This document shows, piece by piece, positions 21,440-32,500 of a DNA stretch of 64,000 nt. The DNA is taken from NCBI RefSeq assembly GCF_037975245.1, contig NC_092566.1:1426001-1490000 (forward strand), read 5' to 3'. This stretch comes from Apostichopus japonicus. Taxonomy: Eukaryota; Echinodermata; Holothuroidea; Aspidochirotida; Stichopodidae. The position numbers were made by a program, and so were the translations under genes. Within the stretch, counting starts at the first letter, position 1; each line of letters starts with the position of its first letter. Below the pieces are notes generated by a model, which ran no database searches, was not told the DNA's origin, and saw nothing but the letters and a program-made list of their open reading frames with translations.

Positions 21440-24130
21440 CAAGAGCCCAAGGGCACTGTGGTTCCTTGCTTGGGGTATATGACAATACACATAATATTAT
21501 CAAGCAAGATTGGGCTCAAATAGTCCAAGTAATTGTGGTCCTACATGTTCCCATAAAGTAACCAACACTATAGCCAACACTTTTGTGATCACAAAATGTG
21601 ATTGGATTTTGGATCAAAAGGCACTTTTGAGATCTAAATATGGCGTCGAAAATGTAAGAAATATAAGAGACCTACAAGCGTGTCAACAGATATGATAACA
21701 TTGGTGACCTCAGATGACATGACCTTTAAGTTTCAAAATGTTCCACCACCCCGTTCACAACTTGTCCCAAAATATCAACCATGTCACACCTTGGCATTGA
21801 GATTTAATTGCATTAAATTAAAAAAAATTAACTTTGAACTTGTATACATAACTTCACACACAAAGGTCACCCGAAGGTCAACCAATTGACATTTTTGATT
21901 TTTGAAAGGTGAGACCTAAATAGAGCATAACTGTAAAAATTCAAACATTTTTTCTTGCCCATTTTCTCCCCCCAAAATACTACTTTTTTAACATTAGCTG
22001 ACCTTTGGTGACGTTGGACCACATGACCGTTAAGTTTGAAAATATTCCCCTATACCATTTGCAACTTGTCCAAAAAAATAAACCTTGTCACACCTTGGCA
22101 CTGGGAGTTATTGCATTAAATGTCTGAAAATTAACTTTGACCTCATATAACTTCGCACACGAAGGTCACATGGGGGTCAACCTATGGACATTTATGATCA
22201 GAAGGTACCTTTAACATCTGAAAATAGCATCGAAACTGTAAAAATCCACAAAACACGAAAAGGTCACCAGAGGTCAAATTGAGGTCAAGGGTCATCCAGA
22301 TGCGGGTCGACAATTGGAATACATTGAAGCAACTCCCAACCCTAACGGACAATTTGTTCTCAAGTTATCGCAAAAATACTAGTTTTTTATCATTAATTGA
22401 CCTTTGGTAACCTCGGATCACATGACCCTTAAGTTTGAAAATATTCCCCTATACCATTTGCAACTACTCCAAAAATATCAACCTTGTCACAACTTGGAAC
22501 TGGGAGTTATTGCATTAAATGTCTGAAAATTAACTTTGACCTCATATAACTTCGCACACGAAGGTCACATGGGGGTCAACCTATGGACATTTATGATCAG
22601 AAGGTACCTTTAACATCTGAAAATAGCATCGAAACTGTAAAAATCCACAAAACACGAAAAGGTCACCAGAGGTCAAATTGAGGTCAAGGGTCACCCAGAT
22701 GCGGGTCGGCAATTGGATTACATTAAAGCAACTCCCAACCCTAACGGACAATTTGTTCTCAAGTTATCGCAAAAATACTAGTTTTTTATCATTAATTGAC
22801 CTTTGGTGACCTCGGATCACATGACCCTTAAGTTTGAAAATATTCCCCTATACCATTTGCAACTTGTCTCAAAATATCAACTGTGTAACACCTTGGCACT
22901 GGGAGTTATTACACTAAATGTCTGAAAATTAACTTTGACCTCATATAACTTAACATACAAAGGTCACCTTGGGTCAACTTATTGACATTTTTGATTGATG
23001 AGACCTAAATTAGAGCATCAAACTATACAAATTCAAACATTTTTTCTTTGCCCATTTTCTGCCCCAAAAATACTAGTTTTTTAACATTAATTGACCTTTG
23101 GTGACCTCGGATCACATGACCGTTAAGTTTGAAAATATTTCCCTATACCATTTGCAACTTGTCCAAAAATATCAACCATGTCACACCTTGGAACTGGGAG
23201 TTGTTGCATTAAATGTCTGAAAATGAACTTTGACCTCGTATAACTTCGCACACGAAGGTCACACGGGTGTCAACCAATTGACATTTTTGATCGGAAGGTA
23301 CCTTTGATATCCAAATCTAGCATCAAAACCAAACATTTCCTTTTTTGCTCGTTTCCTCCCAAAATTAGCACATTTTTTCTAATGTGACCTTTGACCTTTT
23401 GACCTTGTATTCAGATGTAGTTTAATCTCCTGATTCCAAAAAACAAAACGACAAGTCTGTACAACCATCCTAACTCTGACCGAAAAACTTTGACCCCATA
23501 TAACTTCGCACATAAAGGTCACACGGGGTCAACCTATTGACATTTATGAACAGAAGGTACCTTTGACATCTGAAAATAGCATCAAAACTGTAAAAATCCA
23601 CAAAAACACGTAAAGGTCACCAGAGGTCAAATTGAGGTCAAGGGTCACCCAGATGCAGGTCGACAATTGAATAACATAGAAGCAACTCCCAACCCTAACG
23701 GACATTTCGTTCTCAAGTTATCGCAAAAATACTAGTTTTTTATCATTAATTGACCTTTGGTGACCTCGGATCACATGACCGTTAAGTTTGAAAATGCTCC
23801 CCTAACCAGTTCACAACTTGTCCCAAAATATCAATCTTGTCACACATTGGCACTGGGAGTTATTGCAGTTTTAATATTTTCGGTTTTTGGACCATAACTG
23901 ACCTTTGGTGACCTTTGTGGGCACCAGAAACAATAGGGCACACCTTCTCTATATGGCGGATCTATAGTCCAAGTTTGGCCTCAATCCAACATTCCCTTAT
24001 TGAGATAGAGCGTACCCAAGCAAGTGTCACAGACACACACACGCACATACACACATACATACATACATACATACATACACACACACGCCAACCTGACTGC
24101 ATAGGTTCCTTTTGCTAAAGCAAGGAACCA
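21440..24130. mobile_element. Nested TGACCT-repeat element with inverted GGTTCCTTGCTT ends
   Basis: Near the left end GGTTCCTTGCTT (21460-21471) is inverted at the right as AAGCAAGGAACC (24118-24129). Each end also forms a hairpin: CCCAAG...CTTGGG at about 21448-21474, and GGTTCCTT...AAGGAACC at 24104-24129. Between them is the TGACCT tandem array, then a (CA)n/(TACA)n microsatellite near 24032-24088. It is non-coding. Its right end abuts two copies of the GTGACGTACGGGAC motif. Confidence 0.55.
21695..23935. repeat. Tandem array of TGACCTTTGGTGACCTCGG units, about 400 bp
   Basis: The phrase GACCTTTGGTGACCTCGG(ATCACATGACC) starts at about 22000, 22399, 22798, 23093, 23752 and 23900, with an older copy near 21701. 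The full unit is about 399 bp (22399 to 22798); shorter and longer steps reflect internal deletions and fusions. Units 22399 and 22798 are nearly identical over hundreds of bases. The units contain many TGACCT half-sites, including TGACCTTTGACCT at about 23391. Confidence 0.9.
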
Positions 24131-24725
24131 AAAATGTGACGTACGGGACAAAATGTGACGTACGGGACATAGTGTGGTGGAAACCCTGTATTTATACATA
24201 ATAAACATGCATGGGCTCCAATGGGGACCTCTACTGGAAACCTTCCAACGCTTACAAGTTTATTTTGTTGAAAGCTGGTAGTTGCAACTTATAATCCCTG
24301 CATGCCTGAAGAGCACATCATGGCAGCAAATAAACTATTGACTGATGACCACCAACAGCCCGGGTGTTGTTTGACTATTGGGAAGTCAATTGTGCGTGGG
24401 GGGGATACAGAATCATCTACAATACTATTCAACATTGACACTGAATGAGGACGACTTCAAGAATGTTGAGTTTGCATTTCAAAATTTTGTAGGCCTGTTG
24501 TGAAGTGTGACTATGATAATGTGCAACTATGTTCTTGTTTCCAGAACTTAGATAGTAGACATTGAGATTTTTAGTTACAAGTGTAGAGTTTCGCTCGCCC
24601 AATTTTGCATAGGACAATCACTCATGAGTTTGTCCAATAACCAGTATTAGGTCTATAGAGTTTTCTTTGTTGTACTATGTAGTTTCATAGATGGACATTA
24701 CGTGGCATTACTGTGGACATTTTGG

Positions 24726-26095
24726 CATAGGCGTAGGAGCCTCATTTGATTTGGGGGGGCTGTAACGACTTGCCCGAAAAATATAACCAAAATTTTTTCG
24801 CGCGCTCCGCGCGCGTTCTACATGTTAATGTGCATATCATATAGGCATCCATCAGTTACTACACCTGCCAATAACATAAAATCATTTTTCGTGTTATTAC
24901 CCTTCTATATTGGTTATAATTATTGGGGAAGTCCTTACAATAATAATGATAATAATATCAGTTTAACCATTGAAAAACACATTGCAAATTATTCTTCATT
25001 TTTCAGTAGGTGCCAGTGGCGGAGCGAGGGGTATTGGTCAGGGGGGGGGGGAAGAGAATGGGTCTGTAGGGGTGCTTTTGACACTATCTAAGCGGAGCGC
25101 CACCACAGGTTGGCGCGGAGTGTACAGAAATTTTTGAGTAAAGATACTCCCTAGATCGCCGGAAATGACCCTTTCCGGGCCTTGCTAATTTGCAGAAAAA
25201 TGAAGGATAAATAAGTGTCATCGCCATTTGTCAGAAAATTGCACCAACAAAATGTGAAAAATGTCAATAGGTATTTGAGAGCGCAATAAAAAAGTCGATA
25301 ATCGCGAATAAGAAAAAAGTGGTAAAAAGCTGAAAAGGGCGCCAGCAGTCCATTTGAGTCCGTCAGGGGTCATCGCCCCTCTGACTGTATGGACGCTCTG
25401 CCACTGGTAGGTGCCCGAAAAATTCTCAGCATATTGCCCAAATTTTCACCAAAAAAATTGGAAAAAAATGCAAACTATTATTTTTCAGTAGGTGCCCGAA
25501 AACATTCTCAGCATATTGCCCGAATTTTAACCAAAATATTTGAAAAACACATTGCAAATTATTCTTCTTTCAATAGGTGCTCGAAAACTTCTCAGCATAG
25601 ACCTATTGCCTGAATTTTCACCAAAAAATTGAAAAACACATTGCAAATTATGATTCTTCCAGTAGGTGTCCGAAAAATTCTCAGCATATTGCCCAGATTT
25701 TCACCAAAAAAATTGAAAAAAATGCAAATTATTATTCTTTCAGTAGGTGCCCGAAAAACTTCTCAGCATATTGCCCGAATTTCCACCAAAATATTTGAAA
25801 AACACATTGCAAATTATTCTTCTTTCAGTAGGTGCTCGAAAACTTCTCAGCATAGGCCTATTGCCCAAATTTTCACCAAAAAATTGAAAAACACATTGCA
25901 AATTATGATTCTTTCAGTAGATGCCCGAATAATTCTCAGCATATTCCAGAATTTTTACAAAAAAAACCCCAGAAAAACATATTGCATATTATTATTCTTC
26001 CAGTAGGTGCCCGAAAAATTCTCAGCATATTGCCCGAATTTTCACCCAAAAAAATTGTTGGGGGGGCTGCAGCCCCCCCGCCTCCTACGCCTATG
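24726..26095. mobile_element. hAT-like non-autonomous element, 1370 bp, 8-bp target duplication CATTTTGG
   Basis: The ends are CATAGGCGTAGGAG and its complement CTCCTACGCCTATG. The 8-base CATTTTGG is present once before (24718-24725) and once after (26096-26103). The two sister copies of the 270-bp host repeat carry the same site uninterrupted (GGACATTTTGGTATACAGG), which proves the insertion boundaries. An 8-bp duplication and short CA-starting inverted ends fit the hAT superfamily. The interior is non-coding: an AT-rich tandem of about 100-110 bp units (GTAGGTGCCCGAAAAATTCTCAGCATATTGCCC) with long G/C runs just inside both ends. Confidence 0.92.
25014..25406. mobile_element. Second hAT-like element, 393 bp, nested in the first; 8-bp duplication GTAGGTGC
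   Basis: The ends are CAGTGGCGGAGCG and, inverted, CGCTCTGCCACTG. GTAGGTGC flanks it at 25006-25013 and 25407-25414. It interrupts one of the GTAGGTGCCCGAAAA units of the outer element, so uninterrupted sister units again show the empty site. CAGTGGCGGA ends and an 8-bp duplication are typical of hAT-derived MITEs in animals. There is no coding capacity. Confidence 0.92.
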
Positions 26096-27399
26096 CATTT
26101 TGGTATACAGGTATTTTGATTTTTGAATGGGATGAATCATATTTCAACTTCAGGGTCATTAGTGGGGAGTATTATACAGTGTTGTACAGTATATATAATT
26201 TTTAAACAGTTTTGCACCAAAACTTTGCACCTTGAATCATTTGTGGTCAAACAAAGCAAGAATTGATGTTCTGACTATTTGGTCTGGTAACCAGTATTAG
26301 GTCTATAGAGTTTTCTTTGTTGTACTAGTTTCATAGATGGACATTACGTGGCATTACTGTGGACATTTTGGTATACAGGTATTTTGATTTTTGAATGGGA
26401 TGGATCATATTTCAACTTCAGGGTCATTAGTGGGGAGTATGGTACAGTGTTGTACAGTATACTGTACATACCAAAACAGTTTTGCACCAAAACTTTGCAT
26501 CTTGAATCATTTGTGGTCTAACAAAGCAAGAATTGATGTTCTGACTATTTGGTCTGGTAACCAGTAGTCTATAGAGTTTTCTTTGTTGTACTAGTTTCAT
26601 AGATGGACATTACGTGGCATTACTGTGGACATTTTGGTATATTTGAATGGGATGGATCATATTTCAACTTCAGGGTCAATAGTGGGGAGTATGATACAGT
26701 GTTGTACAGTATACATACCAAAACAGTTTTGCACCAAAACTTTGCATCTTGAATCATTTGTGGTCTAAAAAAGCTAGAATTGATGTTATGAGCACTTGAT
26801 GTATGTGTAGAGTAGATTAATACTTTATGCATTCCATTTTTTATGTGGAATGATCTCACAAGTACAGTCACTGCTCTTTTCCGTATCCCAGAAAGAAGGA
26901 AATATGGCATGAAATTACCAATAGTCAATTTAATTGTATATTTAAATTGTATATGGACAAATTGTCCCGTACGTCACATGTCCCGTACGTCACAGGACAA
27001 TTTTCATTTGTGTAACCACTGTACTGGAATGGCTTCATATTTTTTTCTAATATGTTACAGCTTAGCCCTTGGAAGGTTAGGCTATTCACTAGTTATAACA
27101 GCTTGATCACTGCCCTCCTAATTTCAGAGCGGTTTCAGCTTTGCTCTTTTGTAAAAAAAACACAAAATTCTCTGGTCCCGTACGTCACACTGCACATTAA
27201 TTAAGATGGGACCTAATTAAAGCAAGTGTAGGAAATCTTCATGAGTTTGTAATAAAGTAGCAGCAATAACAAATATAAAAACCTGAAAAAGTTTCTGGAA
27301 AATAGATTTTATATAACTTTTAGACAAATTTAAGTCTCTGAAATGTCCCGTACGTCACAGTTCAAATAGCTTGGACCTGCCCTTACTTTATATTCTTCA

Positions 27400-28828
27400 T
27401 ACTACAGTCATATATTTAAAGAACATCTAGGCCTTAGTCACTATAGATGGCAACAGGCTGAATGTCATGTTGAATAAATTAAAACGCTTTGCAAAAGTAA
27501 ACATGGAAGTCTAATTCTGTGTATCAGTCATTTTCATAGCTTCCTCCAGTGAAACAGTTCACGTATTTTACTTAAATGCAGTGTTGCTCCCTTTACATCA
27601 GTTTAAGTTGAACTACCAAAATCTGTTGGAACAGTCTTAATGTTTAGAAAGACCATAGAAACTGAACAGTTAGGAAGAATGCTGATACAGTGTATCGCCA
27701 TGTGTTTAAGCAGTGAAGCTTTGAACAAAGTGAGGGCGCTTTGTGTTGTATGGCAACAAGCCAGATCATTTGTACGTCTTCATACATACATTGTGCATTC
27801 GACTTTGAAATTGAATTTTACCTGCTTTTCGAAAGAGTAGTTGTACTTAACTACTGACTTAAGAACCAATTTTGAAAATTTTCTTTCTTTGCCTCTAGTG
27901 ACTGGAGCAAGTGGAGTGTTTAATGAAATTCTTAATGTCTGTAAAATGTCATTTTTGGTATCTGAGAGGCACATGGCAAACATTTTTTTTGGCTTGTTTT
28001 ATTTTACTGCTCCTCTCAGATAGTGTCATAATTGTCCCTGGAAAATGCAACCCTCCCAAACCCCTTCCCACACACACCTTTTGTGTAATACTTCCATATT
28101 AGCCTGTGCATGCAGTTCTCAGTTTAATGTTAATGTTGCAAAGTATAGTAGTTTATGAAGGAGAAAAGATCCCACCTTATTAAGTGGGAGTGAGAAAAGT
28201 TTGATGCATGTCTACATTCAGTCAGTCATCAAAGGATGAGATGTTAGCACCCGTAGTGGCTTGAGTTTGTCGTTTTGCCTACAAAGCTTTGTCCGAACAT
28301 GGTCAGTGAATATCATTAGGCCTTAAAATCATAGTTGAGTTAATTAAGGCAAAAAGCCTATAAATTTACTGTCCAAAACATCCCTGGCAAAACTAGATTA
28401 CTAGTACGGTCTATACTGCTTATGCCCTTTTGCCAAATTAACAGTGTTGGGAAAATGTTGCAAATGGAGGTGTTTGAATATTTGTACAATTCTAGATGTT
28501 AATAGACTGAAATATTCTACGCTTACGTTAAGACCTAGGCTAACCTAAGTTACACCAAGGCTACGTACATAGGCCTAAGTTAGGCTAAGCCTATTTTCCT
28601 AGTATTGAATTGTTAGTGATAAGCCCAGGACATCATAACCGTCATCCCATGTTATTCTGGCATGTGGATCTATCATTATTTAGGGATACAGTTTTAAGTA
28701 AAATGAAGTAGTGATAATTGTTGTCATTAGGCTTTAGTCATATCGCATCCGAGGACAGCCGTAGCTGGTCTAGGAGCCTAGGTAACTATATCTAGGGTCT
28801 AGCGATTAACAATACAGCAGCTGAGCAG
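27400..28828. other. Gene-free interval
   Basis: Short plus-strand open frames near 27640-28100 show no recognisable domain, have no matching splice context and overlap each other. From about 28505 to 28610 the sequence is rich in CTAAG/TAGGCCTAA words, as it is again at 29860-29990, which looks like a degenerate simple repeat. I see no gene. Confidence 0.4.
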
Positions 28829-29528
28829 GGTTTCAGTTGTTTTCCACATACGTTACTTTCCGCTGATTACTTTCCGCTGAAAAAATTCTTCTGCGGAAAA
28901 CACCGATTTTTCACTTGCCTGTACACTATATTTTTCCGCAATTTTGAGATACCAAATTCAGGCAGGATGATTAAAATAACATGAGAAAGTATCAAAGAAG
29001 GTCGATCAAGGATGGTTAGACTGAGTTCATGTCAGAAAAGTTAAGCTGCGTATAATTTAGAGGAGGCTTGGGGTGTTTGTAATTACGAATTATTAAAGAA
29101 GCATATAATACTAGGGCAAAGGGACGCCCGCGTTATGAAGGAATGAGTATCTAATTAAGTATTAAAAATTCGGCCCGCGTAATGATGGTTTAAAAAAAAG
29201 GTGTAAAAGGCGGTATCTTTGATTTTCGCTGGAAATAAAATGGCTGTATAAGTAAGCCTTACAGCCTAAGCTACAAGTACAACCTTAGCTACTGTATCCT
29301 AAATCTAGTCTCGAAGCTACATTTTATCCTGTTACAGTCAAATCCTATCTTATCCATCTTCCTAAATCCTTCCATGTGCCTAATAATTTCAGTAAGTCAT
29401 TCTGTTCCTCCCAAAAAGAAACGGTACTTTCCGCTGAAAAAAACGTTGTTTTCCGCTGACAAATTTGTTTGCGGAAAACACCATTTTGTTTCAGCGGAAA
29501 GTAACGTGTGCGGAAAACAACGGTACCC
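28829..29528. mobile_element. 700-bp inverted-repeat element with 9-bp target duplication GCTGAGCAG
   Basis: GCTGAGCAG lies at 28820-28828 and 29529-29537. The inverted ends read GGTTTCAGTTGTTTTCC...ACGTTACTTTCCGCTGA on the left and, complemented, GGGTACCGTTGTTTTCCGCACACGTTACTTTCCGCTGA on the right. The motif TTTCCGCTGA is repeated several times near both ends in both orientations. A 9-bp duplication and longer inverted ends suggest a Mutator-type non-autonomous element. No open frame is present. Confidence 0.85.
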
Positions 29529-29539
29529 GCTGAGCAGAC

Positions 29540-32500
29540 GACACTAGGAGAGTAATTATATATTCCTATGTAATTGCTTCTACTTTTGCTACCTAAGAAT
29601 GACCTGTGAAACTAGTCCACTGCCACATTGTTGACACACGATATCACTATTTCGGGTGATTTATGTCAACTTTATCACTTTAGTTATGTCAAAGACGTAT
29701 TGTTTGTAAAACACCCCGGTACTTTCTTGCTGTACAAGCCGAGTGCCACTAGTTGGATGCGCGGCTTCAGTATATTTCGCATGCATGACATCATTCTACC
29801 TACTTCAATTTCACGAAGTTGCGAGAGGCCACACGTTAGCCTTGCCTAACAAACTAGTTTATTTGAGGTTAAACCTAAATTTTAACTAAGGTAGCCCAGG
29901 CCTAGCATGGGCCTAAGTAAGACAAGGCCTAGCCTATGTCACTGCATGCTTACGTTAGGCCACGGATAATAGGCACCGTGACTAGGGCTAGCCTAGTAGT
30001 TACTGATATCATAATTTAGCGTCCAGTGAATGGGTCTTGAAAAACGAACTTTCTTTTCAGATTTGAGAGTTTTCCTTTTCGTTTGTTTTGAAATATCTTG
30101 AAGGTGGCGGAAAAACGACCTGTTACGTAGCCCTGCAATGCGTGGGAATAAATGTATACTTTTACACAATACAAGCCACATGCTCAATGATTTTTTTTTT
30201 GGCAGCTGTCTGATATTACGCAATCCACAGTCATCGCTTATTACTTGCATGGAACGCCGATAGAACTTTAAAATTATGGTCAGGTTAAACGATGACAAGT
30301 TGTCATCTAAATGGCAGCTCCCTGGATCTACTAAAAGTAAAGTGCGTTGTACTATACGTACACATGACGTTGACATATATTCACGCGATGTTACAAAATT
30401 CAAATATGATCATGTGTTTACCCTGCATCATGATGTATAATTTAAACTCACTGCATATTAATACGTTTATTCAAACGCATACAGCAATACCAACTTTTAA
30501 TCGACGGATATATTGGTATATATATTACCTGTTGTTATGCATATGTACACGAACGTTGCAATTGCAATAGTAAGGTTAATACTGAGAAGGTCGTTACTTA
30601 GACAATGTAGCGGACGATCAACATATACATCATAATACGTTACTTCTCATTAATATAGTACGGTTACATTGTCATGTGTGTAAGTTAGTACATTATTAGG
30701 TAAAATTACATCATCATGTCTAATTAACATATATTATGCTACATTTAGTAAGGTATGTCATTATAAAAGTTTACACGATCATTATATGTAATCGTCCTTT
30801 TGGCGTTCCATTTGTCATAATATTTTACATTATGATGGTGTAGTGCTATATACATGTTCATAAGTGTTTAAAATTACTCAAATCATTATGTACCTTGTAG
30901 TATACGCATACCAGTATAAACTGCTAATGATCAAAGTAGGCCTATGTACAGTTTGCAGTATGATGCAGTCTAGGGCCTATTTAGCTTTCCACGCCACACA
31001 ATTGACTAACATAGAAAATCATGTCAATTCCGCACTCACGGTGATTCTGATAGATGTTTTCAAGAAAATGATTGCCTACTCAACCGGATATTGATCTAAC
31101 AATAATTGTGCATACACTAACACGTACCCTATATACCCACACATCCCCCACCTTCACCAATCTTTCCTAACACATAAATCAAATTTACCAAATCCACGAA
31201 AGACTCCGTTGACACTAACAGCGAATTGCAATGTATGTCGTTATTGATGTGTTGGATTCTAGAAGGGGAGGCGGAGGGGGGGGGGGTGGAATGTCAAGCT
31301 TATTCCAATTAACAATTACGAACATATAGCAGAGGAGGAGGCGAATATTATAACCCCACCCCTAACACCATTCCACCCCCTCCCCAACAAAAAGGTTCAC
31401 GTGAACTATGCTGAGGTGCCAGTCGCTTCTCTGGAACTTTGATGAGTCGTTTGAACAACTCTACTTCTAGCATCATGTTAAGCTTATAGGACGGCTATCA
31501 ACTCCTCCAAACATCGAATGAAAATCTTGCTCCCTTTTAGAGATATTCTACTTTATAAGAGTTGTTTTTGAGAGTTGTCATTTTTTTGTTTCAATTAGTG
31601 ATGTCATAGTGCCACTAGGAATTGAAATATTTTACTTTCCCAATGTTTCTCTATTAATATTTTAAGTAGAATGTGTTAACAGGGTTGACACTGCAACCAG
31701 GCAATGTTAAGATCTCCACTATATTAAAGATGCAGCATTTGGCAAAATCGATCTCCATCAACAGAAAATATACAGCGGAATAAATAAAGAAAAACATATC
31801 AAATTGAAGCACATGTGGCTCGATGACGTCATATTTAGACTTGATCAAGTCTTTGGCCTTGACTGTGAAAGAGAATTAAATCTGCGATATCTGCCAAACT
31901 ATTCCTGAGCTGTCCTGGGAAATCGTTCACGACAGTTATCTCTATATCACTTATAATTTAATAATTGCTGTTGGATTTCGTTTCTGTCTCATGTAATTAT
32001 GATATTTAGTATATTGCTGAAATATTCACTTTCGCACAGTGATAACCAATATTCGGGCTTAAAAGAGCTTAGTTCCACATTTACTAACTAGTTCACATGC
32101 TGAGGTCAGGGTCCGGTTTCAGCCCTGGGTCAATAAGGTAGTCTGGTGGAATTTGCAGGATGAAGAATAATGTATTCTCATTTTCATAACACATACAATT
32201 ATTCCCGCGGCACAACCTAAGTCTCGAAGCTCCTATACTAGTGGAAATGTCTCTTGAGAGAATGGAGCATATAGCCAATCTGATGTGGCATTGTGGCCCA
32301 TGTCATGAGTGAAGTTGGCATTGTTGAGTACCGACCGGACCCTCAGTGGCTGGCAGGGGGGGGGGGTGCAGTTTGCTGTCCAGTGTTCACATGCTGGTAC
32401 AGACAACTTTCCCTGAATTGGCATTACCCACCTTTTTACCTAATTATAGCCCTAATTTATAGTCCAAATATGTCTCAAAACGCATCATTTGACGTCTAAA

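Larger units (their letters stand above)
24641..26790. repeat. 270-bp tandem repeat, three copies, first one interrupted
   Basis: Copies begin CCAGTATTAGGTCTATAGAG at 24641, CCAGTATTAGG at 26291 and CCAGTAGTC at 26561. The distance between copies 2 and 3 is 270 bases. Copies 1 and 2 are 1650 apart, which becomes 272 once the 1370-bp insertion and its 8-bp duplication are removed. Copy 3 has a small deletion after GGTATA. The two intact copies show the uninterrupted sequence of the insertion site. Confidence 0.9.
20931..27382. mobile_element. Large composite element bounded by a perfect 19-bp inverted repeat
   Basis: GGGCAGGTCCAAGCTATTT at 20931-20949 is perfectly inverted at 27364-27382. Within the bounded 6.4 kb the 14-mer GTGACGTACGGGAC occurs at 21110, 24136 and 24155 (plus) and as its complement at 21275, 26964, 26980, 27175 and 27345. 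The motif clusters toward the two ends and around nested insertions, as expected for subterminal transposase-binding repeats of a DNA transposon. No transposase frame is visible, and no target duplication could be assigned. The interior contains the nested elements and tandem repeats listed separately. Confidence 0.6.

Noticed and set aside
25389-26006. Plus-strand frames of 74 and 125 codons with repeated ARKxSQHIARI
   Set aside because: Produced by the internal tandem units of the hAT-like element; no transposase or other domain.
29993-30403. 136-codon minus-strand open frame
   Set aside because: No domain, no splice sites in phase with another exon, and composition like its surroundings.
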